DNA from: Hymenobacter frigidus
GTDB taxonomy: Bacteria; Bacteroidota; Bacteroidia; Cytophagales; Hymenobacteraceae
Assembly: GCF_014640435.1 (NCBI RefSeq)
Contig: NZ_BMGY01000021.1
Location: forward strand, 16,076-80,075
Direction: 5' to 3'
DNA length: 64,000 bases
In this document: positions 50,247-59,239 of the stretch, piece by piece
Position numbering within the stretch: position 1 is the first letter of the stretch
How the letters are laid out: every line of letters starts with the position of its first letter
Translations under genes and position numbers: made by a program
The notes under the pieces: generated by a model
Database searches by the model: none
The model's input: the letters and a program-made list of their open reading frames with translations, nothing else
What the model was told of the DNA's origin: nothing

Positions 50247-51467
50247 CTAGTCCTTGTCAGTAAAAAAGCGGTAGAGCTTGGTGAGCGGGTCGCTCAGGAA
50301 GGCGCGCACGCTGGTGTCGCGCAAGTCAAACCGGATATCGCCCGGCCGCCGCTCCCGCTGCCCGTACCGGAGCTTCCAGAAACTGGCAAACGGGATGTAG
50401 CGTCCCAGCGCGTACGGGGCCGGGGCCACGGGTCGCCCCGCTGCCACCAGGCAGGCCAGGGCCGGAAAATTCACCCGGGCCGCGAGCGCCGACCCCACCA
50501 CCGTGAGCCAGAAGCGGGTATTGATTTCGATGACCTTAATCTGGTGGTCGCGGGTGTCGTAGCGCAGGTCGAGGTGGGCCACGCCGTTCCAGTGCAGCGC
50601 CCGCATCAGGCGGTCGACCACGGCCAGCACGGCGTCGTTGCGCACAAACTCGATGGCCTCCGTGGGCGCGTACTCGCCCGCCGTTGGCACCAGCCCCTTC
50701 TGAATAGAATGGGCCACCAGCCGCCCGTTGTGATAAAGCACGTTGCAGTCGATATCGTAGCCCGGTACGCAATTCTGCACGATGTAGCGGCTGCTAGCGG
50801 GCAGCGCGGCCACCGCCGCCAGCAGCGTTTCGGCCGAGGCGTATTTCACGATGCCGTGCCCCCCGGCCCCGTCAATGGGCTTCAGCAGTACCGGAAACCG
50901 GAACCGCGCAAGCTTGGCCGCCAGGTTGGTTTGAATATCCACGATGGTATCCGGGGCCGGAATGCGGTGGTACTGCATAAAAGCGGCCAGCAAGCCCTTG
51001 TCGGCGGCTATTTCGTAGTAGGCCGCCGTGGGCAGCGGCAGCACGCGCAGGGCCGTTTCCAGCGCCGGGCGCTGCGCGATGGCAAAGCGCATTCCGGGCA
51101 CATCCACGGGCAGCAGCACCTCGGCCCCGGTAGCAAGCGCCACTTCCGCAGCATAGGCGGCCAGGCCAGCGTCGGGCAGGCCGGCGGGGGCCGCGTGGGT
51201 AGCGCGCACATAGCTCGAAAACCGGTACGGGCTGCGGGCATCACGGGTGAGCAGGTGCACCCGCAGGCCGGGCTGCCGACTCAGGCAAAACAGCACAGCC
51301 CCGGTCAGGCGGTACTCTCCTTCCAGCACCAGCACCGTGAAGCGGCCCGCCCGGGAGCGGGGAGCGGGCTCGGCTACGCGCGGGGCCGTGGGGGCCAGGG
51401 GCGGCGAGGCGGCCATTACCGGCTGGCGGCCCACAAACTTCAGCAACTGAGGCGAACTGGGATTCAT
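50247..51467 (-). CDS. ATP-grasp family protein
   Basis: A 406-residue cytoplasmic ligase-like protein with an ATP-grasp core: FPVLLKPIDGAGGHGIVKYA (glycine-rich loop and Lys), EAIEFVRNDAVLAVVDRL, and HLDLRYDTRDHQIKVIEINT, which supplies the Mg2+-binding Glu and Asn. The N-terminus has a Rossmann-like start (TVLVLEGEYRLTGAVLFCLS) after a 40-residue Pro/Ala-rich extension. The fold joins an acid to an amine or thiol with ATP. It closes the minus-strand sugar cassette, 46 bases after the COG4091-like gene, so it may amidate or decorate a sugar acid, which is inference. Confidence 0.85.
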   Translation of the reverse strand: MNPSSPQLLKFVGRQPVMAASPPLAPTAPRVAEPAPRSRAGRFTVLVLEGEYRLTGAVLFCLSRQPGLRVHLLTRDARSPYRFSSYVRATHAAPAGLPDAGLAAYAAEVALATGAEVLLPVDVPGMRFAIAQRPALETALRVLPLPTAAYYEIAADKGLLAAFMQYHRIPAPDTIVDIQTNLAAKLARFRFPVLLKPIDGAGGHGIVKYASAETLLAAVAALPASSRYIVQNCVPGYDIDCNVLYHNGRLVAHSIQKGLVPTAGEYAPTEAIEFVRNDAVLAVVDRLMRALHWNGVAHLDLRYDTRDHQIKVIEINTRFWLTVVGSALAARVNFPALACLVAAGRPVAPAPYALGRYIPFASFWKLRYGQRERRPGDIRFDLRDTSVRAFLSDPLTKLYRFFTDKD

Positions 51468-51513
51468 GGCTTTGGGCTTTACAGAAAAATGCGCGAAAAT
51501 AAACCGGGTGCTC

Positions 51514-52884
51514 CTACGCCGCTGTCACCGGCTCGCACCGCGTGGCTGCCGCGGCGGGCCGCCCATCGCGGGACACGGCAATGGACCCGCCGTCGAAATA
51601 AGCTTCCTGCTCGCGGCGCAGCTGGTCGATGAGGCGGCCCGCGGGCAGAGCCACGTCGTGGTAGGTTAGCGCCTGGTCTTTGGGAACGTCGTGCAGCAGG
51701 CGGCAGCCCTCGGCCACGCCAAGGGGCAGCAGGTTTTCGGCGCGGGCCACGGCGTAGTTTTCGGCCAGCCCGTAGGTCATGTAGTGGCCAATACCGTCGA
51801 GCATATCGCCGGCCCGCAACGGAATTTTGGCGGCCGTAATGACTTCCACTTTCGGCGCGCCGGCCGGGGCCAGGCACGCATCGCCAAAGAGCACAGCCCG
51901 CGCCACCGAGTTGGGCGTTTCGAAATGACAAAGGTGGTAGGGCGTGTAAAAGCAGTAGAGCGGGCCCGAGCCCAGCTTGTAGAGCTTGAGGTAATGCTGC
52001 TGCGCGGGGTCGTCGTGGGTGCCCAGAATGAACACGCCGGGGCCGGGCTCGGCCCCCACCACGTAGTCCACCAGGCCGGGGCCGCCGTTCAGCAGCCGCT
52101 CGTGCGGGTACCACTCGGCCGCCTGGCTGATGGGCGTGCCGGGAGCCACCGTAGGCCCCAGCATGCCGCGCCGGGCCACTTCCATGCCCAGGGCATTGGC
52201 AGTTACGGCCTGCTCGAAGCTGATTTTGCTGCCGTCGGCGAAGCTCGTCACCATGCTCGGGTTCTGGCCCCACTGCCGGGCAAAGCCTTCCTGGGTGGTG
52301 GGGTTGCGGTAGGGGTCGTGCAGGCCCTTGATGTTGCCGCACAGCACGGGCTTCACGCCCAGGCCCTTCACGAAGCGGGCCAGGTTGAGGGTCACGCCGG
52401 GCTGGTCGCCGTCGCTCACGGTGTACACCACGCCCGCGCTGTCGGCGTACACCTTCAGGATGGCCCCGGCCGTGCCGTCGAGCTCGGCATTGAGCAGCAC
52501 CACGTGCTTGCCGTGCCGAATGGCCTCCAGCACCACCCGCGCCCCGTGCTCCACAGCCCCGGTCACCTCAATAATGGCGTCGATGCCTTCGGCCCGGCTC
52601 AGCAGCAGGGCATCGTCGGTGATGGCCGGCCGGCCGCGCCGAATGCAGTCCTCCAGCTCCAGCACCGTGCCCACGGGTTGCACCAGGGGCTCGCCGGCTT
52701 CGGCATAGGCGCGGCGGGCCTGGGCCAGCGTGCGGTTGGCAATGGCCACCAGGGTCATGCCAGGCACGTAGCGGCAGATTTGCAGGGCCACGCCCCGGCC
52801 CATAAAGCCCGCGCCCACCATGCCCACCCGAATGGGCTGGCCGGCCTGCTGGCGCTTTCTCAGGGCAGTGTCGACGAGTATCAT
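51514..52884 (-). CDS. COG4091-like NAD(P)-dependent oxidoreductase with SAF domain
   Basis: A 456-residue enzyme of the group annotated as predicted homoserine dehydrogenase with C-terminal SAF domain. The N-terminal Rossmann fold shows VGMVGAGFMGRGVALQI; then AIIEVTGAVEHGARVVLEAI, HVVLLNAELDGTAGAILKVY, SDGDQPGVTLNLARFVKGLG and CGNIKGLHDPYRNPTTQEGF. The SAF-like end includes LRAGDMLDGIGHYMTYGLAE. These proteins recur in sugar-biosynthesis clusters beside RfbF-type genes, where they probably act on a nucleotide-linked or free sugar and not on homoserine. It is cotranscribed with the ATP-grasp gene and follows rfbC after 160 bases containing short repeats. Confidence 0.85.
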   Translation of the reverse strand: MILVDTALRKRQQAGQPIRVGMVGAGFMGRGVALQICRYVPGMTLVAIANRTLAQARRAYAEAGEPLVQPVGTVLELEDCIRRGRPAITDDALLLSRAEGIDAIIEVTGAVEHGARVVLEAIRHGKHVVLLNAELDGTAGAILKVYADSAGVVYTVSDGDQPGVTLNLARFVKGLGVKPVLCGNIKGLHDPYRNPTTQEGFARQWGQNPSMVTSFADGSKISFEQAVTANALGMEVARRGMLGPTVAPGTPISQAAEWYPHERLLNGGPGLVDYVVGAEPGPGVFILGTHDDPAQQHYLKLYKLGSGPLYCFYTPYHLCHFETPNSVARAVLFGDACLAPAGAPKVEVITAAKIPLRAGDMLDGIGHYMTYGLAENYAVARAENLLPLGVAEGCRLLHDVPKDQALTYHDVALPAGRLIDQLRREQEAYFDGGSIAVSRDGRPAAAATRCEPVTAA

Positions 52885-52926
52885 TATTGTAGTGGTTAGT
52901 GGTCAAGGGTAAGTGATTAGGAACTG

Positions 52927-53037
52927 GTGATTAGGGGCCAGTGACTGGGAACTGGGTCTTATGATTCAATCCGTAGCACTTGATTGTCCTACAGTCACCG
53001 ACACATCACTAACCCCTAATCACTGACCCCTAATCAC
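52927..53037. repeat. Imperfect inverted and direct repeats in the rfbC/oxidoreductase spacer
   Basis: An 18-base arm GTGATTAGGGGCCAGTGA (52927-52944) pairs at 17 of 18 positions with 53020-53037. GTGATTAGG recurs directly at 52912-52920 and 52927-52935, and CCCCTAATCACT recurs at 53013 and 53027. The mRNA between rfbC and the oxidoreductase gene could fold into a long stem. Confidence 0.7.
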
Positions 53038-53044
53038 TAAAGAC

Positions 53045-53653
53045 CTACCAGCTCCGGCCGTGGTCCGGCTCCCAGTCCATCATCAGCCCGCTCACCAGCC
53101 GAGCCTCATTAGGGACGGCGGCCAGCGCGCGGAAGTCGGGGTGGTGCTGGTCTTTGTCCGATATCAGCGTGGGCGCGAAGGGCCAGCGGATACCGATGGC
53201 TGGGTCGTTCCAGCGCAGGCCACGCTCGGCCCCGGGCGCGTACTTGGCCGATACCTGGTAGCACACGTCGGTGTGGTCGGCCAGCGTGAGGAAGCCATGC
53301 GCAAACCGCCCCGGCACGAACAGCATGCGGTAGCTTTCGGCCGTGAGCTCCACGCCCAGCCATTGTCCAAACGTGGGCGACTCGGCCCGCAGGTCCACAA
53401 TCACATCCAGAATGGCCCCGCGCGTGCAACGCACCAGCTTGGTTTCTTCGTGAGGCGGCAGCTGGTAGTGCATGCCGCGCAGCGTGCCGCGGCGCGGGTT
53501 GAAGGAGATGTTGGCTTGGAGCGGCGGCACCACAATGCCGTGGTCGGCAAACTCGTCTTCGCACCAGGAACGGGCAAAAAAGCCTCGTTCGTCGGCCAGC
53601 CGTTCCACGTCGATGACGTAGGCCCCCGCAAGGGCAGTTTCGGTGAATTTCAT
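53045..53653 (-). CDS. rfbC: dTDP-4-dehydrorhamnose 3,5-epimerase-like protein (RfbC)
   Basis: Cupin-fold epimerase of 202 residues acting on a 4-keto-6-deoxy nucleotide sugar. Visible motifs are ADERGFFARSWCEDEF, NISFNPRRGTLRGMHYQLPP with the catalytic His of HYQ, VRCTRGAILDVIVDLR, VPGRFAHGFLTL, and DHTDVCYQVSAKYAPGAERG with the partner Tyr. The context is CDP-glucose (rfbF), with no dTDP-glucose genes nearby, so the real substrate may be a CDP-linked sugar. It lies 54 bases after the SDR gene. Confidence 0.87.
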   Translation of the reverse strand: MKFTETALAGAYVIDVERLADERGFFARSWCEDEFADHGIVVPPLQANISFNPRRGTLRGMHYQLPPHEETKLVRCTRGAILDVIVDLRAESPTFGQWLGVELTAESYRMLFVPGRFAHGFLTLADHTDVCYQVSAKYAPGAERGLRWNDPAIGIRWPFAPTLISDKDQHHPDFRALAAVPNEARLVSGLMMDWEPDHGRSW

Positions 53654-53707
53654 AACGATGGGGCCCGGTGAGGGGCGGCTTGAGTGAAATGACAGGGCGA
53701 GTGAGTA

Positions 53708-54832
53708 TTACACCTGCACGCCCACCAGCTCGGGGCGGGGGCGCGGCACGGGCGGTGGCGGCACGGCCAGCGGCTGGCCCGTGGTCCAGGTCAGGTCTTC
53801 GGTGAGCTCGTCCTGCTCACGCAGGGCGGCAATCACGCGCAGGCGCATCAGGCGCGAAGCCCGGAAATTGGGGTCGCGGAAGCCCATATCCAGCAGCTTG
53901 TGGTGCAGCTCGCTAATAGTGCTGCTCAGGGTGTGGCGCGGCTGCACCTCGGGGGCCAGCCGCCGGAAAAGCGTGAAGTCGACTTTGTAGGAGCGCAGGT
54001 CGGGGGCGGCGTCGGGGTTCAGGCGAATGTGAGTGCCGGGCAGGGCCTCGGCCACGGCTTCGGCCAGTTCACGCACGCGGTAGTTCCAGTTATTAGAACC
54101 AGCATTCACGGCCAGAAAAGCCCCGCCGTGGCTCACGTCGCGGGTTACGGCCCAACCAATGGCCCGCGCCATATCCAGCACGTGGATGAGCGGCCGCCAC
54201 GGCGTGCCGTCGCTCATGATGCTGATTTCGCCGGTGGCCACCGCACCGGCCACAAAATCGTTCAGCACCAGGTCGAGCCGCAGCCGGTCGCTCCAGCCGC
54301 AGGCCGTAGCAAAGCGCAGGCAGGTTACCCGAAATTTCTCGTCGGCCAGCGGGGCCAGGTCGCGCTCGCTGGCCACCTTGGAGCGGGCGTAGGCCGTGAG
54401 CGGGTTCAGGGCCGACTCCTCGGTTTTGGCATCGGAGCCGCCCAGGCCGTACATGCTGCACGAGCTGGCAAACACGAAGCTTTTCACGCCGTAAGCTTTG
54501 GCGCGCTTGGCCAGCGCAACGCTCGCCCGGTGGTTTATTTCCATCGTCACGTCCTCGTAGGCCGTGCCCATGGGGTCGTTGGAAATCGCGGCCAGGTGCA
54601 CCACCGCGTCCACGCCGGCCAGCAGGCCCGAGGGCAGGCAGCGCACATCGCCGAATACCTGCCGCGAGAGCCGGGTTTCAGGCAGGCGCGAAGTGCCCGT
54701 CAGGCAGTGCGCGAAGTAGCCCAGGTCGTACCCAATCAGCTCCGCTTCGGGAAACGTCTGGCGCAGGTGCCGCACCACGCCGGGCCCCACGTAGCCCATG
54801 TTGCCGGTGATGAGAATTCGTGCAGGTTTCAT
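53708..54832 (-). CDS. NAD-dependent epimerase/dehydratase (extended SDR)
   Basis: A 374-residue nucleotide-sugar SDR. The NAD-binding motif is ILITGNMGYVGPGVVRHL; then HLAAISNDPMGTAYEDV, FVFASSCSMYGLGGSDA, the YxxxK pair in LTAYARSKVASERDL, and RFATACGWSDRLRLDLVLND. The C-terminus is Pro-rich. The motif GNMGYVG differs from the GHTGFKGSW of CDP-glucose 4,6-dehydratase, so it is not RfbG. It may epimerise or dehydrate a CDP-sugar. The frame opens at 55201, but that overlaps rfbF; the ATG at 54832 is the family start. Confidence 0.88.
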   Translation of the reverse strand: MKPARILITGNMGYVGPGVVRHLRQTFPEAELIGYDLGYFAHCLTGTSRLPETRLSRQVFGDVRCLPSGLLAGVDAVVHLAAISNDPMGTAYEDVTMEINHRASVALAKRAKAYGVKSFVFASSCSMYGLGGSDAKTEESALNPLTAYARSKVASERDLAPLADEKFRVTCLRFATACGWSDRLRLDLVLNDFVAGAVATGEISIMSDGTPWRPLIHVLDMARAIGWAVTRDVSHGGAFLAVNAGSNNWNYRVRELAEAVAEALPGTHIRLNPDAAPDLRSYKVDFTLFRRLAPEVQPRHTLSSTISELHHKLLDMGFRDPNFRASRLMRLRVIAALREQDELTEDLTWTTGQPLAVPPPPVPRPRPELVGVQV

Positions 54833-54933
54833 ACTCTTTGCAGTTAATGGGGGTAATTGGTCGGAATGCCATGCTTCATCTGGCGTCCGCTTGTCGAAGC
54901 ATGATGTTCTACTTTTCGCGCGGATTAAAAAAC

Positions 54934-55824
54934 TCAGTCGCGGGGCATCACGGCAGCGGGGCCGGTCCGGCGGCTCACCGGCGTGGCCAACGGTGCCGTC
55001 AGTATCTGGTCGAGTTCCGGCTTGGTCACGGAGCGGGCGGCATCGTGGGCCCACACGTTCCATTCGGCTTTGCCGGCCTGCCACAGCTCTTCCAGCATGT
55101 TGCGGTCGCGCAGCGTATCCATGGGCTGCCAGAAACCGGCGTGGCGGTAAGCGGCCAGGTGGCCGGCAGCGGCCAGGCGCTCGAGCGGGTCTTTTTCCCA
55201 CACCGTCTGGTCGTCGTCAATATAGTCGAAGATGCCGGGCTCCAGCACGAAGAAGCCACCGTTTATCCAGGGCGTTTCGCCGCCCTCGGGCTTCTCCATG
55301 AAGTTGCTCACGCGGCTGTCCTCGCCGGCCAGGTTGAACACCCCAAACCGGCCCGGCTGCCGCACCGCCGTGAGGGTGGCCAGCGCACCCTGCTCCCGGT
55401 GGTACTGGATGCTGGCCTCAATGTCGATGTTGCTCACGCCGTCGCCGTAAGTCAGGCAGAAGGTTTCGTCATCCAGGTACTTCTGCACGCGGCGCAGGCG
55501 GCCGCCGGTCATGGTTTCCAGGCCGGTATCCACCAGCGTCACGGTCCAGGGCTCGGCGTTGTTGCGGTGCACCTGCATCTCGTTGCGGTCCATGCGAAAC
55601 GTCACGTCGGAGCTCAGCAGGAAATAATCGGCGAAGTACTGCTTAATCAGATGCCCTTTGTAGCCGCAGCACACCACAAAGTCGGTGATGCCGTGGTGGG
55701 CGTATATTTTCATGATGTGCCACAGAATGGGCTTGCCCCCAATTTCCACCATCGGCTTGGGCCGCACGCCACTTTCCTCGCTGATGCGGGTGCCGTAGCC
55801 GCCCGCCAGAATCACTGCTTTCAT
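54934..55824 (-). CDS. rfbF: Glucose-1-phosphate cytidylyltransferase RfbF
   Basis: Nucleotidyltransferase of 296 residues that makes CDP-glucose from CTP and glucose-1-phosphate. The signature is [38 protein letters not shown], then [19 protein letters not shown] and [14 protein letters not shown], all as in enterobacterial RfbF. The open frame extends to 55860, but the ATG at 55824 begins the conserved MKAVILAGG. It opens the CDP-sugar cassette and lies 66 bases after the WecG/TagA/CpsF-like gene. RfbG, the usual next enzyme, is absent. Confidence 0.94.
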   Translation of the reverse strand: MKAVILAGGYGTRISEESGVRPKPMVEIGGKPILWHIMKIYAHHGITDFVVCCGYKGHLIKQYFADYFLLSSDVTFRMDRNEMQVHRNNAEPWTVTLVDTGLETMTGGRLRRVQKYLDDETFCLTYGDGVSNIDIEASIQYHREQGALATLTAVRQPGRFGVFNLAGEDSRVSNFMEKPEGGETPWINGGFFVLEPGIFDYIDDDQTVWEKDPLERLAAAGHLAAYRHAGFWQPMDTLRDRNMLEELWQAGKAEWNVWAHDAARSVTKPELDQILTAPLATPVSRRTGPAAVMPRD

Positions 55825-55890
55825 GGTGTTGAGAAGTAGGTGGGAAGTATCAGATAACAAGGATTAGGCGTGAGGAAGCAGGCAAAGGCC

Positions 55891-56661
55891 CTAAGCCAGC
55901 GCGGGCAGCTGCCCAGCCAGGTTTTCAAGGCTGCGGCGAGCCATCAGGTACACAAAACGGGCGTTGGTGCTCAGGTAGCGGCGGCCCAGGCGGCGGGGCT
56001 CCTGCCACAGCCGGTAGGCCCATTCCAACCACAGCCGCCGGGCCCACACCGGCAGGCGCGGCTCCAGCCCGGCGTACACCGGAAAGGCCTGCCCCACCCC
56101 CAGCATGCACGCCCCAATGCGGCCCTGGTGGGCCGCCATCCAGGTTTCCTGGCGCGGGCAACCCAGCGCTACAAACAGCAAATCCGGGTCGGCAGCGTTG
56201 ATGGCGGCTACCTCGGCCGCGTCCTCGGCGGCCGTGAGGGGCCGGAAGGGCGGCGCGTGCACGCCGGCAATGCGCAGCTCCGGCACCTCCCGCCGCGCCC
56301 GCGCCACCATCGCCCGCAAAACCTCGGGCGTGGTGCCGTAGAAGTACACCGACTGCTCCCGCTCGGCAGCCTCGCGCAACAGGGCCGGCAGCAAGTCCAT
56401 ACCCGCCACTCGTTCCTGCGCCGGGCCGCCACACCAGCGCACGGCGGCGGCTACCGGGCTGCCGTCGGGCACGGCCACGGCAGCGGCATTCAGTATCTGG
56501 CCAAACTCGGGGTTGCGCTCGGCTTCCACCAGCATGTGCACGTTGGTGAAGCACACGTAGGCCGAAACCCGCGCCGCGCCCAGCCGCAGAATGGCGTCCA
56601 CGAAATCGGCGGGGCAACCCGTCGAAATATTAGCGTGCAGAACGGAGAACTTAGGAAGCAT
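55891..56661 (-). CDS. WecG/TagA/CpsF family glycosyltransferase
   Basis: A 256-residue membrane-associated transferase of GT26. It has VCFTNVHMLVEAERNPEFGQ, VAVPDGSPVAAAVRWCG with the catalytic-loop Asp, VYFYGTTPEVLRAMVARARR, and LLFVALGCPRQETWMAAHQG. Known members add ManNAcA or ManNAc to a polyprenyl-diphosphate sugar, or glucose/galactose in capsules; the donor here is not determined. It probably adds the second sugar after the WcaJ-type enzyme, which lies immediately upstream. A GTG at 56682 is an alternative start; the ATG at 56661 gives the family N-terminus. Confidence 0.9.
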   Translation of the reverse strand: MLPKFSVLHANISTGCPADFVDAILRLGAARVSAYVCFTNVHMLVEAERNPEFGQILNAAAVAVPDGSPVAAAVRWCGGPAQERVAGMDLLPALLREAAEREQSVYFYGTTPEVLRAMVARARREVPELRIAGVHAPPFRPLTAAEDAAEVAAINAADPDLLFVALGCPRQETWMAAHQGRIGACMLGVGQAFPVYAGLEPRLPVWARRLWLEWAYRLWQEPRRLGRRYLSTNARFVYLMARRSLENLAGQLPALA

Positions 56662-56715
56662 TAGTTGATGGGTTAGGAGCACGTCATGCAGCGCATTTAA
56701 GTCGATTCAGTTGTT

Positions 56716-58113
56716 TCAGTAGGCATTTTCCTCGCCGCGCACCATGTTGCGCACGGTCTTGCCGATGATTTGCAAGTCGAGCACGAACGACCAGTTTTCC
56801 ACGTATTTCAGGTCGTACTCCACTCGCTTTTCCATGGCGTTGGGGGCCCGGGTTTCGCCCCGAAAACCGTTCACCTGGGCATAGCCCGTGATGCCCGGCG
56901 TCACGGCGTGGCGCAGCTGGTAGGTGCGGCTGCGCTTGGAGTACTCCTCCAGCTGCGATACCATGTTGGGCCGGGGCCCCACCACCGACATGTGCCCCAG
57001 CAGCACGTTGAAAAACTGCGGCAGCTCGTCGAGGTTGTATTTGCGCAGATGCCGGCCCACGCGGGTCACGCGCGGGTCGGCTTTGGTGGCCTGCAACTCA
57101 CCTTGGCGGTGGTCGGTGCGCATGGTGCGCAGCTTGTAGCACGGAAACAGCTTGTTGCGCTTGCCCGGCCGCATTTGCCTGAAGAATACCGGCCCGGGCG
57201 AATCGAGCTTAATCATCAGGGCCAACACTGGCAGAATGAACGGAAACAGCCCCACTATCACCAGCAGCGAAAAGCCCAGGTCGAACAGCCGCTTCAGCGC
57301 TTGGTTGGTGCGGAAACCCAACGGCTCGTGCCGCACCGTGAGAATGGGCAGGTGGTCGTTGAAACGCACGCTCACGTCCTTCCCCACGGTACCCTGGTAG
57401 TCAGGCACGATGCGAAAAGACAGGAAATGGTCCTCCGCGTAGCACGACAGTTCCTCAATCAGGTCGTGGCGGTCGAGAGGCAGCGCGTAGTAGATTTCGT
57501 CTACCGGCGTGCTCTGGCAATAGGATATGAGGTCGGTTACGGCCCCACGCCGCAGCGCGCGCAACGAGGTAGGCAGCGGCGCGTCGGTGAAAAAGCCTTT
57601 AAACTCGCGGCTGGCCGAGTCGTCGGCCGTCAGGTAATGGTACAGGTCCTGTCCGCTCTGGCTGGCTCCCACTATCACAAAGCGGTTGTGCTGGCGCGAA
57701 AAGTGCTGCAGCCAGGCCCGGTAGCACAGCGTGACCCCGAACCGCCCCACCACCACACCCACCACCGAAAACGCGTAGATGGCCACCAAATAGCGCGTAG
57801 AGGCATCGGCCACCCGCAGCAGCAGCACCGTGCCCACCACCAATACCCCATGCACCAAAAAGGCCTTCAGCAGGTGGCGCAGCTTAGCGCCGTACGTAAT
57901 GCGCCGGTCCAGCCGGTACACGTTGGCGTACTGCCAGGCCAGAATCCACCAGAGCAGCACAAACGTGAGAAAGAAGAACGAAACCTCTGTTTTTATTGCC
58001 CAGGAGTGCCATACCACAAAGCCCGCCAGATGGAACGCCACCCAGATAAGGCAGCTGTCTAACACAGTCAGGAAATTGCGGGTAGTGTTTGAGTAGCGTA
58101 CGTAGCGTTCCAT
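56716..58113 (-). CDS. Undecaprenyl-phosphate glucose phosphotransferase (WcaJ/WbaP type)
   Basis: Initiating polyprenyl glycosylphosphotransferase of 465 residues that loads the first sugar-1-phosphate on undecaprenyl phosphate. Five N-terminal hydrophobic segments are followed by a Rossmann-like cytoplasmic domain ([18 protein letters not shown]). The conserved C-terminal catalytic domain has [62 protein letters not shown] and [10 protein letters not shown]. The Bacteroidota WcaJ form, with glucose or galactose phosphate, is likely. It is the first gene of the minus-strand EPS arm and is preceded by a 575-base AT-rich spacer. Confidence 0.93.
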   Translation of the reverse strand: MERYVRYSNTTRNFLTVLDSCLIWVAFHLAGFVVWHSWAIKTEVSFFFLTFVLLWWILAWQYANVYRLDRRITYGAKLRHLLKAFLVHGVLVVGTVLLLRVADASTRYLVAIYAFSVVGVVVGRFGVTLCYRAWLQHFSRQHNRFVIVGASQSGQDLYHYLTADDSASREFKGFFTDAPLPTSLRALRRGAVTDLISYCQSTPVDEIYYALPLDRHDLIEELSCYAEDHFLSFRIVPDYQGTVGKDVSVRFNDHLPILTVRHEPLGFRTNQALKRLFDLGFSLLVIVGLFPFILPVLALMIKLDSPGPVFFRQMRPGKRNKLFPCYKLRTMRTDHRQGELQATKADPRVTRVGRHLRKYNLDELPQFFNVLLGHMSVVGPRPNMVSQLEEYSKRSRTYQLRHAVTPGITGYAQVNGFRGETRAPNAMEKRVEYDLKYVENWSFVLDLQIIGKTVRNMVRGEENAY

Positions 58114-58688
58114 AAGTAAGCACGAATAATGCGCGGGATAGGGATTGACGTCAGCCCGGCACGAGTACTACCGAACGGGTTATTTGATGTAGGAAGTTAA
58201 ACAATTATATACATTTTACAATAATTAATATAATCTTACTGCTCAGTTTAAATTTTTGACTATTAAAAACATTACACTTTAGTGACTAAGGACCAATTAA
58301 TTGACAATATATTTACCATATATATTGTATTTAGAATATTTTTTCTTTTTCACATTCCCTCAGTTCGTACTGATGGCTCCCGGCCTGGTAGGCTCACAAC
58401 CCAAAAGCTGGGCAATGCTACAATCACTCTTTATTGATGGCAGCCCCACCCTGGCCCTTCCCCTGCTGCCGCACCCGACAAAAGGCAATAGCGTACAAAT
58501 TATGAATAAACTGTTACTCAAATTATTTTATTTATATTATTTATACTATATTTAATAATTCGCATACTCTTAGAGGCCTACTGCGACGGGATACCTTGTG
58601 TGAGGCGGGACCTGGTTCCCCACCAGATGCTTCCAACCCTGGTTATTACCAGTAAACCAACAGTATTTATATTAAGTAACTGTTAGTC
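58114..58688. other. 575-base AT-rich intergenic region between divergent genes
   Basis: No gene is supported here; the longest open frame (58301-58555) starts in AT-rich DNA and looks non-coding. It must contain promoters for the minus-strand EPS arm and the plus-strand BLUF gene. A TTGACA at 58301-58306 with TATATT about 14 bases further is a possible promoter facing right; no box with good spacing was found facing left. Confidence 0.5.
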
Positions 58689-59153
58689 ATGCGCTTATTT
58701 CACCTCATCTATCAAAGCCAGGCCCTTACGGCATTCACGCAGCCGGAACTCGTCGAGCTGCTGCGAAAATCATGGACTTACAACCTCGACCACCACGTGA
58801 CGGGCATGCTGCTGCACGCCCCCAACGGGCAGTTTCTGCAGGTGCTGGAGGGCGAGGAAGCCGCCGTGCACCAACTCTACCACAACCGCATTGCCCACGA
58901 CCCACGCCACGAGCACCTGATAGTCCTCAGCGAGGGAACCAGCGCCACTCAGGCGTTTCCCGATTGGTGCATGAGCTTCCGGGCCAGCCCGGGCCTGCCC
59001 GCCCAGCCGGGCTACTACGCGCCTACGGCCCTGTACCTGCGGGTGAGCAACCTCACCCGCGCCACCCCCGAGCTCAAACGGCTGCTACTGGACTTTGCCA
59101 TGGGCTACGACGACAGCGCCCTGTGCGAGAGCATGATTGGCAGCAAGCGCTAA
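58689..59153 (+). CDS. BLUF-domain blue-light photoreceptor
   Basis: A 154-residue stand-alone BLUF protein that binds FAD and signals blue light by hydrogen-bond rearrangement. The essential residues are present: Tyr8 in LIYQS, Asn32 in WTYNLDHHVTGMLL, Gln51 in GQFLQVLEGEEAAV, and Trp93/Met95 in FPDWCMSF. About 55 residues follow the domain, with no output domain, so it probably acts through a partner protein. It lies beside the initiating EPS gene with a shared divergent spacer, so light control of EPS is a reasonable guess, not shown by sequence. Confidence 0.9.
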   Translation: MRLFHLIYQSQALTAFTQPELVELLRKSWTYNLDHHVTGMLLHAPNGQFLQVLEGEEAAVHQLYHNRIAHDPRHEHLIVLSEGTSATQAFPDWCMSFRASPGLPAQPGYYAPTALYLRVSNLTRATPELKRLLLDFAMGYDDSALCESMIGSKR

Positions 59154-59180
59154 CCCAGGATTACGCTGAGAATCGGGCAA

Positions 59181-59212
59181 AAAAAAACCGCCCGGCCATG
59201 ATGGCCGGGCGG
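59181..59212 (-). terminator. Terminator of the small lipoprotein gene
   Basis: Perfect 12-base arms CCGCCCGGCCAT (59188-59199) and ATGGCCGGGCGG (59201-59212). On the minus strand the stem is followed by a run of nine T. It lies 28 bases past the lipoprotein stop and would also form in BLUF transcripts. Confidence 0.85.
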
Positions 59213-59239
59213 AGTAGCATTGCCCAAGTTGCGCTGCAA

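Noticed and set aside
50544..52899. Long plus-strand frames (50544-51632 and 51691-52899) opposite the ATP-grasp and oxidoreductase genes
   Set aside because: His/Gly/Gln-rich shadows; the minus strand has clear ATP-grasp and Rossmann motifs across the same DNA.
58301..58555. An 84-codon frame in the AT-rich spacer
   Set aside because: AT-rich with a Tyr/Leu-rich tail, no conserved motif, codon use unlike the neighbours.
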